Origin: Theristus sp. LFF4_11
Lineage: Eukaryota; Nematoda; Chromadorea; Monhysterida; Xyalidae
Direction of reading: 5' to 3'
DNA length: 64,000 nucleotides
Assembly: GCA_030248135.1 (NCBI GenBank)
Contig: JASANC010004105.1
Location: forward strand, 1-64,000
The notes under the pieces were generated by a model that made no database searches, was not told the DNA's origin, and was given only the letters and a program-made list of their open reading frames with translations. The position numbers and the translations under genes are program-made. This document shows, piece by piece, positions 42,905 through 54,394 of the stretch (position 1 is the first letter of the stretch; each line of letters starts with the position of its first letter).

Positions 42905-43082
42905 CAGCCTCCCCTCGGCCGGCCAATCAGCTGATTCCACATTTTATTGAGTTCGACCGTAGGCCTGGTGCTTCTTTTTTAAAACGCACGCGCACCTCGC
43001 ATCCGCATGCTCGTGCTCGTGATCCACTAGCGCGCCTGCACACGCTCCGGCCTCAACAAAAACTTGTTCAAAACGCAATTGT

Positions 43083-43190
43083 TCTGACATCTTCCTTTCA
43101 AAAAAGGCTTGGCTTAGGTTAGGATTAGGTTAGGAACAGGTTTGGCTTAGGATTAGGCTTCAGGATTAAGATTTGAATCAAGTCCGTTTT
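43083..43190 (+). repeat. Telomere-like TTAGG tract
   Basis: GGCTTAGGTTAGGATTAGGT, GGCTTAGGATTAGGC and variants, the same kind of tract as in the 37859 block but more irregular. It lies just left of the 4.9-kb element insertion point. Confidence 0.75.
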
Positions 43191-43390
43191 AGCAATGTCC
43201 GACAACGAGCGTGTTTTACCTAGAGATGTCAAGAAAAAAAATTTCCTATTTTTTTTAATTTTTTTTAAATGAAAGTTGTTCAGAATTTTTCAGGGAGTCC
43301 GAATATCACCATCTGAGGAGCCACCGACTTACCATATGACCCCCACTCATATGGGAGGAGGGTGAAAATTTCAGACTTGGGTTCGGCCCG

Positions 43391-43545
43391 GGGTCGAGTT
43401 GGGGGGGGGGGGGGTGGTGGCTACCCCCCCCAACCAAGTCGACACCCCCCCACCCGGGCAAACCCCCCCCCCCCCAAATTTTGGTCAAAATACCCCCCCC
43501 TCTCGAATTTGGGGAAGCCAGCAGACCCCCCCCCTCCCAGATTCC
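43391..43545. repeat. Oligo-C/oligo-G tract
   Basis: A G12 run is followed by many C7-C12 runs separated by short spacers (PPP-rich frames are artefacts). A sister tract lies at 47397-47545. Both flank the inserted part of the 4.9-kb element. Confidence 0.9.
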
Positions 43546-43696
43546 GACCTTCCAAACCCGTTCTGTATAAAATGTTTTTGATTCTGTATAAAAACACCGC
43601 AGCGGTGAAAACACCGCACCGATGAAAACACCGCACGGTGAAAACACCGCACCGATGAAAACACCGCACGGTGTGATTTATGGAACGGGTTGGGTC

Positions 43697-44759
43697 TAGG
43701 GTTAGGGGCTTTGAAAAAAAAAATTTTTTTTTATTTTTTTTTTCGTTTTTTTTTTAAAAAAAAAATTTGGATTTTTTTTTTCAAACTTGAAAAAAAAAAT
43801 TTGAAAAATTTTTCTTCTACTTTGCTCTGAAAATTCGATTTATGGCATAATTTTTTGAAAGTTCAAACCAAATTTTCTTCCCAACTTCTTTGTGTGCTTA
43901 GGTACATGTCATTATTTGGTCATTTTGACCGACGTACTCCATGTTTTTCGATTTGGATGACTTCTAGAGTCAATTTTTAGCGTTGAAATGACTTAACTGA
44001 ATTGAAATATCGTTTCAGAAATCGTTTTCTTGCAACTTAGAACATGTTTTTTCAGTCGGTAGGCCATGAGATGAACATGATATCTTGTTGATTGGCGTAC
44101 GTTATAGGTCTACAATGGAGTTGTGCGATATATTGTTAAACAATTGGAGCGGGGATGTTGGTTAATACCACATCACACGACCGTTTTTCAGATACCCGAT
44201 AACATGGCCACATGTTAAAACTTGCGTGCTGAGCTAAACTAACGTGTTAAACTTGCGTCTGTCAGTTGCCCGCAACGTGATCGCGAAATCATGGTACGTG
44301 TTTTCGATACGATGATTTGAAGAGTGGGCTCTCGCCATGTGGCAGATAGCATAGCTGGTTGAACCTGAAAGTACCCGGGCCGGGGGGGGGGGCCGACCGG
44401 GTCGACAGGGGTTGCCGACTTAGCTACAGCAAAACGGAATTTTTGAACACAGTCAAATTTTGGTAATTTTCTAAAGAGGAACAACTAAGAACGGTTCAAT
44501 ATTCAAGTACACGTCGAAAATTGTCCTGTTTTACTGTTGAAAATGCAACTTTCCCTCTATGAAATGGACATAATTTCAATAAAACACGATTTTCGCTCTT
44601 ATAGTTTTCCGGATCGTTCTGAAAATGGTCTAGATGAACTCAGCTCGACGAGACGCTTCGAACAAACCTAACTTGTAAAAAAAAAATTTTTTTTTAAAAA
44701 AAAAAAATTTTTTTTAATTTAAAAAAAAAATCCGGATTTTTCTTTTTTCCCTAACCCTA
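43697..44759 (-). mobile_element. Family H element, copy 4, intact with target duplication
   Basis: Ends TAGGGTTAGGGGCTTTG and TCCCTAACCCTA with perfect 8-bp duplication GTTGGGTC (43689-43696 and 44760-44767). It is 1063 bp and nested inside the 4.9-kb element. Confidence 0.93.
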
Positions 44760-44863
44760 GTTGGGTCGGCATGAATATAGGGTGTTGTACCAACAGATTT
44801 TATGCCGTTAATAAAGTTTTTTTTGTTTTTCGTGGTTGTGACCATTCTTTTGATAACGTAACA

Positions 44864-45609
44864 CATAACGTCGCCCAGATCACGATTTCCTAGGCCGATT
44901 TCGACGATCGACAGCTCAATCAACTCAGCAGAGCATCCGGAACACGACGATGTGTCGATTGTAGTTGGTTTTGTTTTTATTTTACATTGGTCGTTGTGCA
45001 ATAAAAAATTTACGAAAAAACACAAAACACCAATTTATTGTGATTTGGATTTTTTTCGATTTTCAGAAAACCGTGAAAACCAACCACAAACGAGGCATCA
45101 TCGTCTTCCGGGTACTCCGCTGAGTTGATTGAGCTATCGATCGTCGAAATCGGTTGAGCACAGCGCTGGCAGAGTCGCGTGACAGGTCGGCGCACGAGAC
45201 ACACGTCGTGAAACGCAAATATTGCCAACACATAACGTCGCCCAGATCACGATTTCCTCGGCCGATTTCAACGATCGATGGCTCAATCAATTCAGCAGAG
45301 CATCCGGAACACGATGATGTGTCGATTGTGGTTGGTTTTGGTTTTATTTAACATTGGTCGTTGTGCAATAAAAAATTTACGAAAAAACACAAAACACCAA
45401 ATTATTGTGATTGTGAAAACCAACCACAAACGAGGCATCATCGTCTTCCGGGTACTCCGCTAAGTTGATTGATGTGTTGATGAGCCGATTTGACTGACGG
45501 AATCGCCGGCCAGGTCGATTTGAAAATTTCAACCATTTACACAGTGAAGATAGGCAAAAGTGTCAAATTTTCAAATTGACCTGGCCGGCGATTCCGCCAG
45601 CCGAATCGG
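44864..45609. repeat. Tandem duplication plus inverted repeat
   Basis: About 170 bp from AACACATAACGTCGCCCAGA to AACACAAAACACCAA occurs twice (about 44867-45033 and 45230-45400). A second motif, CCAACCACAAACGAGGCATC..., also occurs twice (45079 and 45419). At 45484-45609, GCCGATTTGACTGACGGAAT...GACCTGG-type arms form a hairpin of about 45 bp per arm. Confidence 0.8.
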
Positions 45610-45640
45610 CCGATCAGCGTCTTAATTGGAAGCTCGGGAC

Positions 45641-46655
45641 GTTAGGGGCTTTGAAAAAAAAATTTTTATTTTATTTTTTTTTTGTTAAAAAAAAAATTGG
45701 ATTTTTTTTTTCAAACTTAAAAAAAAAATTTGAAAATTTTTTCTTCTACTTTGCTCTGAAAATTCGATTTATGGCATAATTTTTTGAAAGTTCAAACCAA
45801 ATTTTCTTCCCAACTTCTTTGTGTGCTTAGGTAAATGTCATTATTTGGTCATTTTGACCGACGTACTCCATGTTTTTCGATTTGGATGACTTCTAGAGTC
45901 AATTTTTAGCGTTGAAATGACTTAACTGAATTGAAATATCGTTTCAGAAATCGTTTTCTTGCAACTTAGAACATGTTTTTCAGTCGGTAGGCCATGAGAT
46001 GAACATGATATCTTGTTGATTGGCGTACGTTATAGGTCTACAATGGAGTTGTGCGATATATTGTTAAACAATTTGAGCGGAGATGTTGGTTAATACCACA
46101 TCACACGACCGTTTTTCAGATACCCGATAACATGGCCACATGTTAAAACTTGCGTGCTGAGCTAAACTAACGTGTTAAACTTGCGTCTGTCAGTTGCCCG
46201 CAACGTGATCGCGAAATCATGGTACGTGTTTTCGATACGATGATTTGAAGAGTGGGCTCTCGCCATGTGGCAGATAGCATAGCTGGTTGAACCTGAAAGT
46301 AAGTATCTTGGGGGGGGGGCGACCGGGTCGACAGGGGTTGCCGACTTTGCTACAGCAAACAGGAATTTTTGAACACAGTCAAATTTTGGTAATTTTCTAA
46401 AGAGGAACCACTAAGAACGGTTCAATATTCAAGTACACGTGAAAAATTGCCCTGTTTTACTGTTGAAAATGCAACTTTCCCTCTATGAAATGGACATAAT
46501 TTCAATAAAACACGATTTTCGCTCTTATAGTTTCCCGGATCGTTCTGAAAATAGTCTAGATGAACTCAGCTCGACGAGACGCTTCGAACGAACCTAACTT
46601 GTAAAAAAAAAATTTTTTTTTAATTAAAAAAAAAATCCGGATTTTTTCCTAACCC
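45641..46655 (-). mobile_element. Family H element, copy 5, end-damaged
   Basis: Starts GTTAGGGGCTTTG and ends TTCCTAACCCC. The interior matches the other copies. The outermost TAGG/CCTA bases have been lost and there is no target duplication. Confidence 0.83.
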
Positions 46656-47099
46656 CAATAACCCTACCCCCCACCAAACACCGTCTGACCACCCCCCCCT
46701 TGATTTTACTTTCGATGGAGACATTTTCTCTTGTATATCTCTATATTTCTCTCATTTGTAGGTATCTATATTATATGCATGTTTGTATCTCAATATATAT
46801 TGTATGTTTTTTTGTATACGTACCACTTTGTTATACATTTACCACTTTGTACGTCAATTTTTTCAATGCTGTACTTCAATATCAAGTCTCACCCGTGCAG
46901 CGTGTCTCGTTCGTGTAGCTTTCAGATGTCCCGACCCGAACGAAAATCAAAGCAAAATGTATGACTAGAGACTAGAGAGAGGCCTTGACTGGATGCTGTG
47001 GTTTCTAGCACTTTTATTCAACAACTTTTGGTCCGACCCCCCCCCCTAGAATTTTCGGTCTCTCTCGGGAACCCACCCCCCCCCCCCCAACCAAATCGA

Positions 47100-47335
47100 C
47101 CCGTAATGCATCATTATTAAAACAGGTGCATGTGCAGTGGCGGTGGCCCCTGCCCTTTAACACAGGAAAGAAAAAAATGCAAAAACTAAATTGATCATTT
47201 TCACCTTATCAAAAAGGCTTGGCTTAGGATTAGGATTAGGTTTAGGATTAGGAACCTACAACGACTCATTGCAAGCAACCTCTGATCAGAAATCAAAAAA
47301 ATCACTTTTAAGTATGTATACAAATCCAGACAATC
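47100..47335 (+). repeat. Duplicated block with telomere-like TTAGG tract (copy 3)
   Basis: CGTAATGCATCATTATTAAA through GGCTTAGGATTAGGATTAGG TTTAGGATTAGG to AAGTATGTATACAAATCC, matching 37859-38060 with some changes. Confidence 0.85.
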
Positions 47336-47396
47336 GACCCCTACTAGCCATTTTTTGCCCAGACAATGTCATCGTCAAGAAAAAATTTTGGTCCGA

Positions 47397-47545
47397 CCGA
47401 CCCCCCCCCCTAGAATTTTCGGTCTCGCTCGGACCCCCCCCCTAGAATTTTCGGTCTCACTCGGGACGGGAGCCCCCCCCCCAACCCAGTCGCCCCCCCC
47501 CCCACCCGGGTGGGACGACCCCCCCCCCCCAAATTTGGGCGGACC
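47397..47545. repeat. Oligo-C tract with repeated CTAGAATTTTCGGTCTC
   Basis: Runs of C7-C12 alternate with short spacers. CCCCTAGAATTTTCGGTCTC occurs three times between 47039 and 47460. The complementary strand is dense in G runs and could form G-quadruplexes. Confidence 0.88.
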
Positions 47546-48274
47546 CCCCGTCGGATTCGCCAAAAATCGGGCTCGACCCCTGGTTTCGGCGACCCCATTT
47601 TCCCACCGACGACATCACGTCTCGTGTTTTGCCTCTCAATTCACCTCAAATAACACGGAAACAAGTTCAACAACAAACCGGTGTGATCATGCTGACGACA
47701 CGAGGCGAAACAGCAACGAGCAACCAACGAAGTTACGCTTGCAGTGGCAGACAGTGCAATTTCGACTTGTCGAGATCCTGAAAAACGATGCGTAAATGTG
47801 AGTTCTCTGCTTCTATCTCACCTTAGCGACATCGGAATTTGTCGAACTAGCCTTTGCGACGCTCAAGTACTTCAATGCGCGAGTCGATCATCACTCACCA
47901 AGGCTGAAAACAGTCGATAAATCAATCCAGAATACCACCTGCAGCGTTGAAGACTTAGTGACAAGGTAAAGTCAACGAAAATTTTTGTTGAACTTTCGAA
48001 AAATTATGCCAAAAACGGCATTTTCAGGGCACATTAAAGAAAAAATTTCAAAAATTTTTAACAAAAAAAATAAAAAAAATGCTCATTTTTTTACTTTTTT
48101 TTTAAATAAAAAAAAATAATTTTTTGACCCTTACATCTCTAGTTTTACCTGAAGCGGATTTTAGAAAAGAAGGGCAACCGCAACCCCCTACTAGAGGGAC
48201 CTCGTCCGTCAGGGAGTTGGATCAAACCAAAAGAAGAAAGCAAAAAACGAGACAACACGATCGCGCACGTCACG

Positions 48275-51200
48275 ATGGAAAGCATGCTTGCGACGGAGTC
48301 GTCCGTGAGTACCAGTGAACTGCTGACGTGCACGAATTGCGTCGAGTTTGTCGGCGCCGTCTACGTTGATTGCGCCGAATGCAGCAAAGACACCGTGTCG
48401 CTGTGTTTGTTGGTCGGTTTTGAAGTTCGCAACGTTTCATTCTCGTTTTGTCTGCGTTTTTGTCATATTAAAAAAAGGAACTGTTTTGCGGACTTCCCTT
48501 TCGGTGTTCGATCGAAGCAATTTGCTTGCGTTGCGAACGTTTTGCAGTGTTTCTCGTTGGGCGTCGAGATGGGCGCGCACAAGCGCCATCACAATTATCG
48601 TGTTCGCAATTTCGGCGGCGTCGCGTTGTTCGAGCAGTCGACGGAGCCGACGAGTGCGGGTACTACGACGCCGCAGAAAGTGTGGACGTCAAACGAGGAG
48701 GTGGCATTGTTGAAGGCGGTCGAACGCTTCAATCTCGGCAATTGGTCGGCGATTTTTGTGTGATCGCGTTAGAGCGCATTCATGTTGCAGTATTTAGTGA
48801 CCGCGCAGCTATAGTTAAAACATAGGTGCTCGGGCACTAAATACTGCAACTTGAATGCGCCTTAAGTCGCAATTGGTATTGCAAGCTCAAGCAGTCGCGT
48901 GTCACACACAACACAAAACTGAAAATCTTTTCAGGGAAGACGTGGCGCCGTTGGTGAGTCAAAATCGAACAATTGCCGATGTTAAAGAGCATTACGATCG
49001 GTTCTATTTGCGCGGCCGAATTGGACAGGTGAGCATCAGCAGCATGTTTTTCATTATGGAACATAAGAAGAAATCGTGAGGAGCTTTATTTTTTTAGTTA
49101 TTGGACGGTACGGTACACTCAATTATTTACGTGTGTGTGATTGGTTAAAAATAAATGAGTAATGTGCTGTTATAGAAATTGCTGTTAGTGATTGACAGAT
49201 TCTGTTCTGGTGACAAATGTCAGAGCTCGTTTTGTGCTCGCAGATCTCGACTCGCAACTTCCAACGTCCCATGATCGACGACGGCGCTGTGTCGTTGCGC
49301 GCTGCGTGCTCGTCAAACATCACTGCAGCTGCTGCTGCTACCCCGTCAACCTCAACTGCGTTGCAAGCTGCTAGTTCGTGTTTTTTTTTATGAATAATAA
49401 TTTGTGTGAAGTTCGTGGCAACTGTATCAAAGTATCATGTTGTCGGATGTGCTGAAAACGCCTCCAGAGTTTAGCATGACGAAATCGTGTTCCGTTCAGC
49501 AGCGTTCAGATTTTTCGATGTTTCAAAAATGTTTTATTCAGTGGTTTTTAGGGGGTCCATAGATTTACCACGGATCGCTGCAGTTTAAATATGAATATGA
49601 CTCGGCCAAAAATTCGCACCGGTTTCAGTGTGAAAACGTCGGATCAAAAATTCTCAATCGATATGATGCGGTGCGTGATTTCAGGCGCCGCCACGACATC
49701 GCCGCCGATTCGTCAGTCAGTCTCAAAGATCAACGTGGACGACTTGCGTCTGTTGGCGTATATGCCGTTGCGCGACGACTTTGAAAAGGTCGCATTACGC
49801 TCCTCGCGAACTTGAACAACACGTTTGAATTGAAAAAGAAACGAGTTTTCCTGACCTGAATTTATTCCACAGCAGTTGATGTTTTCATTTTTTATTTTTT
49901 GTATTCGACTTGAGTGTTATTTTTTTCAGGAATGGATGAACGACGCAGAAGAATTGGTGTGTAAACTGCTGTTGTCACCTGATGATGACGAATTGGACAA
50001 ATGTTGGTGATGTGTTTTGCTTGCAGGCTAAGCCGTTTTTTGGAGTGATATCGCGAATGCGTTGACTCTGTTTTTCTTGTTTCATACAGTGCGCGTTGTG
50101 CTTTCAAGAAGCTTTTTGATTAAGCTTATTGGCGTGCTGCTTTCTTGCTTGCGGCAGGTTATTTTCGATTGGACATTTTTATTGCTTCGAAATACGCTCA
50201 TCACATCACATCTAATGTTGGCCAAGCCCGCATACGAGTATGAGTATACGCCGGCCAAGTATGAGAGCGAGCATACGGCTTTGTTGATTTGTTTTGCTTA
50301 TCTTTCAGCTGTGAAAGCGTCCATCATCGAGGCCTACATCGATATCACGCGACGTCGCAAGAAGCTGAAAGCGCTTGCGCGCGACTATAACTTGGTGACG
50401 CATTTCTTCAAAAATGTGCGTGCGTGTCCACACGGTTCACTCCGCCCACCCCACCGATTCTGTGCTCCACTATTTTCTTGGTCTTAACTCAGAAATAGAC
50501 GATTGAAAAAGTGGCCGGGATAAGAATGACGGTGGTTGGTTGACCCACTGATTGGTTAGACTGGAATTGACAGCGTGCGTTTGTCAGCGCGATGTTACCA
50601 GTGGCGGTTCCTATCAATCATTTGGTTTCATTTTACACACAGCGAATACAATGAGAGGTCGCATTGTAGGAGCGTCCGAATCTGTCGAAACGCAGCTTCT
50701 CAGCGCATTATCTGAAACAGAAACGAGTCGAAGATTCACTGAACGATGAGTTCAAGAAGTTCTCTCAGTTCATGAGCGCCAAACAGTTGGACGAACTGAT
50801 TGCGGGACTGCAGAGTTAGTTTCATTGAAACGATCGAAGCTGCAGTCAAACTCGAAATTATGGGCAATCAGCTGATTGGTCGGTGATCGCGTGCATGCAT
50901 CCTGTGTAGGCTTTGATGTGTGGGGCGGAGTCTGTTTTGCGCAGAAAACATGCATCACCTGATCACCAATCATTCACCTGTGAGAGTTTTAGGCAATCTA
51001 GTTTACTAGTTCATTGCTTATTGAGTTTGACTGTACAAAGTACAAACATTCCTGATCGTCGGGGTAAATTGTGGTTTGAGATTAGAGAGTAAGACTTGTG
51101 CGGTTTATGGCAGTAGTAGTAGCCCGTCTAAAGCCCTGGATTAGAGCCCGAGTTTTGCAGTTTTAGATTTGGTCTTTTGCTATTTTTGTTCTTTTTGATC

Positions 51201-53554
51201 GGTCCAGCAACGAGACATTCGTAAACTTTCTGGGATACTTTTTTGAAACCTCACTTCTGTTTACTTTTGCTGTTTCAGAAGAAGAACGTCTAAAGGAGCG
51301 CATCGCGCAACTGCAGGAATATCGCAAAAACGGTGTCACCACATTGGAAGGTGTGGCGATTTTTTTTGTTTTTTGTCGTTTTAATATCTTTTAGCATTTT
51401 CAATGTTGGATCGAATATCATCACTTTGGTTTTGGTTGACATTTTGCGAAATTGTCACACATCACGAATGCCTGGAAAAAGGAGCGAGTGAGACGAGGAA
51501 CGTTTGAGAATTGGAAACCAGACGGAAAGCAAGATGTTTTTGCTGGTGTGCGATAAGCGAACAGTGAACGACTTTGAATTCGAGACCAAGGCGCAACAAG
51601 TTTGAGCATATTGTTCTTGTTGTCCGTTTTCGTATCGACCGAGTGCTTTGTTCAAGAGGCGTGCGCTTACAATTTCTGGCGTTCAAGCGAGCACTGTGTG
51701 GCGGACACGGACGTGCCGAGTCCACCAGCAAGTTCTACTCGCGCCAGCGTCACGCCGATTGCTGCCTCTGCTGCTGTTTGTGTCTGCCGATGTTGTTTTT
51801 TTCGTTGTTCACGTCACTCGCTCGCTTTCGGTTCAGAAAGATAGGTTTTCCGATTGTATTTACATAGTAACGGGCAATGTTGGATTCGGCGGATTTGATC
51901 TTTCAGGAAAAAGTCATTATATATAGTGGCTGCCCTGTTGAAATTGCGATTCAGTCCCCACCCCCCATCATCAATGCAGCAGTACATGTGTCATTTTTTA
52001 GATACAAATAGGGAAACATTTTTTTGATTTGAGGTGCAAATAGGGATGGACGCGGGACAGTCTGCCCCGCAAGACAAATGCGTGTCGGCACGGTGTCGTT
52101 CCCGTACCGCAGATCCCTTGTCCCGTTTGCTGGTTTAAAACTGCTTTTCCTTGTGCATACGTCTGATATTTACAATGTGTCGAATAAAATCAATCGATCA
52201 GAAACCTGTTTCGTCCGATTCCTAGGTACAAAAAGCTTTTTTTCAATTACAAAAAAACGCAAAAAGCGAAACGAGTGAGTGATGTCGAAATCGAAAAAAA
52301 CACACTCGGCCGATTCACCGACGAATTTTGTTGTTTTTGACAGTTTTGCAAAACTTCACCGCTGTCCGTCTTCCATTGCAGGAAAGCAGCGCCGCTTCGA
52401 GCTCGAAACGACCGAAGTTCGAAAGTTCCGCCGACGTCGCAACCGCATCTGCGTCAATTACCAGCAGCGAAAGTCAGTTTTTTTATTTTTCTCATTTTTG
52501 TTTCTGGGCGGTTTTTTTTAATGAAAATTGCACAAAAAGCTGTTTTTCTCTGACGGATCCAGTGTTTTTTTTTCGAAAAGCGCTTCGGCTTTTAGAAGTT
52601 GTTTAAAACTGTTGTTGGTTTTTTTCCGTATGGTTTGTTCGTTTTGAATTTCGTAAATTTTCGTAGTTTCGTCGTTTTCATATTCTTTGTGGTTGTTCAT
52701 CGAAATGTGAAGAAATTTTCAAATCGAAACTCTCGGCGACTGCGTTCGCAGAGCCAACCACCGCTGGATGCGACTCCGACGATGGCAGAAGAAGCTCGCT
52801 GACGAGCAGTAAAGAGCTGGAGAACACGAATGCGCCGTCGTATGCACATGATCCTGTAGAGTTGTTGTCCGCTAATGAAATTGATGTGAGTGCAACGTGA
52901 ATGCGGCGGGGCGGGGCGCACCGCACTGACATGCGAACAGCGGATTGGCTGGCGGCATTCAGAGTTGATCACTTTCGCTCATTAATGGCGCTCGCTTGCT
53001 GGTTGCGCGTGTTTTTGACAGCGTCGGTTCGTTGCAACGCTGCATTTAGAAAGCACGCGATTTGTTGAGTGCTTGTTGTTCGTGTAAAAAGCGAGCAACA
53101 TCCAAGAATCACTCACGGGTGTGTGTCGATCGTATCGATTGTAAAAAAACTTGCTTTCCAGTAAAAAAGGTTTGGTAAAATTACGGAAAATTATTTTGGA
53201 AATTTTTCCGGAAAAATTACTGTAAAATTTCGGAAATCTTTCTCTCTAGTCGCCAGAGTGCCGTGAACGCGTGCATTGTTTCAGTATCTCTGTTGTCCAC
53301 CGTTGTCGTCCATGTTTCAACTCTCCTCCGTCGGCAGCGTCTCGCAGTCGTCCGCCGCCGACTATCTGCTCGTAAAACTGTGTCTGCTGGTCGAGCACGC
53401 GCAAAAGTGCGCCGGCGTCTCGCAGCGAACGAACGTACGCGACGACGCGATCCGATTGAGAGAGGCGGTTCGGCCGGCGATGGCTGACGCCGGATGGCTG
53501 CCGCCGATGGAGCGAGCGCAACAGTCGCCGCCAGTACGCCACCATTCCGCCTGA
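48275..53554 (+). CDS. TADA2B: Transcriptional adaptor 2B (SAGA complex)
   Basis: TADA2B is the SAGA-specific Ada2 paralogue and links the GCN5/PCAF acetyltransferase with Ada3 in the nucleus. Thirteen phase-matched exons: 48275-48412, 48548-48744, 48935-49028, 49244-49373, 49685-49788, 49930-50002, 50309-50419, 50704-50814, 51279-51350, 51657-51775, 52382-52472, 52752-52885, 53285-53554. Domains: ZZ zinc finger (TCTNC...CAEC...CLLCF...HKRHHNY), SANT (VWTSNEEVALLKAVERFNLG NW|EDVAPLV), the B-type signature LAYMPLRDDFEK, KKLKALARDYNLV, FSQFMSAKQLDEL, ERIAQLQEYRKNGVTTLE, a Ser-rich linker with SKRPK, and a C-terminal SWIRM-like region (ADYLLVKLCLLVEH...AMADAGWLPP). YMPLRDD and ARDYNLV fit TADA2B rather than TADA2A. 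Only the donor of exon 7 is ambiguous. Confidence 0.95.
48774..48860. repeat. ~86-bp foldback element (family C), copy 2
   Basis: GCGCATTCATGTTGCAGTAT opposite ATACTGCAACTTGAATGCGC, with the same architecture as 6695-6780. It lies in TADA2B intron 2, 30 bp after the exon-2 donor. Confidence 0.87.
50843..51033. mobile_element. CCAAT-box MITE, long-arm type, copy 4
   Basis: CAGTCAAACTCGAAATTAT at the left and ATTGAGTTTGACTG at the right, with inner CAGCTGATTGGTCGGTGATC opposite GATCACCAATCATTCACC. It lies in TADA2B intron 8. Confidence 0.75.
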
Positions 53555-54394
53555 ACAGTTGTGATTGGTTGTTGTCTGCTTGCAATAATGGTTTCTCGTT
53601 TTTTTCCTTTCTTGTGTTGTTTTTTATGATGCTGCCGCCAGTTCTCGGACTGATCGCGCCAGTCTAGTGTGCTTGTTTGCTGCTGAGAAATTCCCATTTT
53701 CGTGCACGTTTTTCGCTGTTATTGAGAAATATGGACGACGTTGTTTTTCATTCATTCGCGCTCGTTTTTACGTTTTATTCATCACCATGCACAAGGAGCA
53801 TTTCGACACTGTGTCATGTGTTGTTTTGGTCGTGTCGTGTGTATTTTGTGCATTGCTTTTCTGTGCTTGATTTGTGCGATGGTTCATTATTTTTGTTATT
53901 TTCGGCCGTTTTTCGTGTTTCCGTCAAGCTATTTATATCATGTTAGCAAACACCATTGCTTTGACAGAATGCGAGATGATATTCAGATAACAAAAAAACT
54001 GTCGTTGAACAAAAAAGGTTTTTGTGTGGAACACACAAATGCCAGAGAACAATAAAATTACCAGACTACGGAAAAACCGGGTTATGCCTTTCTGTGTGCA
54101 CAGCAGTTTCATTCTGCTACCATTGCCGCGTATTTCAGTTGTCTTTTTCCAACAAGAAAGCGAATCGATGTAAATTTTGCATTGTTCTTGTGAAGCTTCA
54201 TTTACATTCGTTGCGATTTGGTCGCTGAAGCACGTCAATTGGGGTTGGCTTATTTGTTTGTTGTATAATTTTGGATGAGATGAGATTCGTTTTTGTAGTG
54301 AGCCTGGTTCTGAACGAACGTGTTTCCGTTTCAGGTTGCAGTTCTAGTCACATTTTCAAATAACGCAAAAAAAACCAACAAGAAGATTCAATCA

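Larger units (their letters stand above)
43221..48141. mobile_element. 4.9-kb TAGAGATGTCAAG-family element carrying nested insertions
   Basis: Ends TAGAGATGTCAAG and CTTACATCTCTA with perfect 8-bp duplication GTTTTACC (43213-43220 and 48142-48149). The outer 160 bp on the left and about 560 bp on the right match the simple 730-bp copy at 38099. The 4.2 kb between them is extra: C/G-run tracts, two family H elements, a tandem duplication and a telomere-like block. No transposase frame is seen. Confidence 0.88.

Noticed and set aside
39089..44484. Recurrent short frame beginning MFLFRKLPKFDCVQ
   Set aside because: It occurs in every family H copy, its 3' part is frameshifted by C-run length differences, and it has no start context or domain. 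It is best read as repeat sequence.
43362..47598. Proline- and glycine-rich frames over the C/G-run tracts
   Set aside because: They arise from homopolymer runs in transposon interior and occur on both strands.
37859..48141. True chromosome end
   Set aside because: The telomere-like tracts are short, degenerate and interstitial, with single-copy genes on both sides.
43190..48318. Possible exon interrupted by the 4.9-kb element (frame MSDNERVLPEADFRKEG when the insertion is removed)
   Set aside because: The frame opens without the element, but it stops after about 64 codons out of frame with the TADA2B start at 48275. It could be a short upstream frame or chance; evidence is too thin to call a gene.
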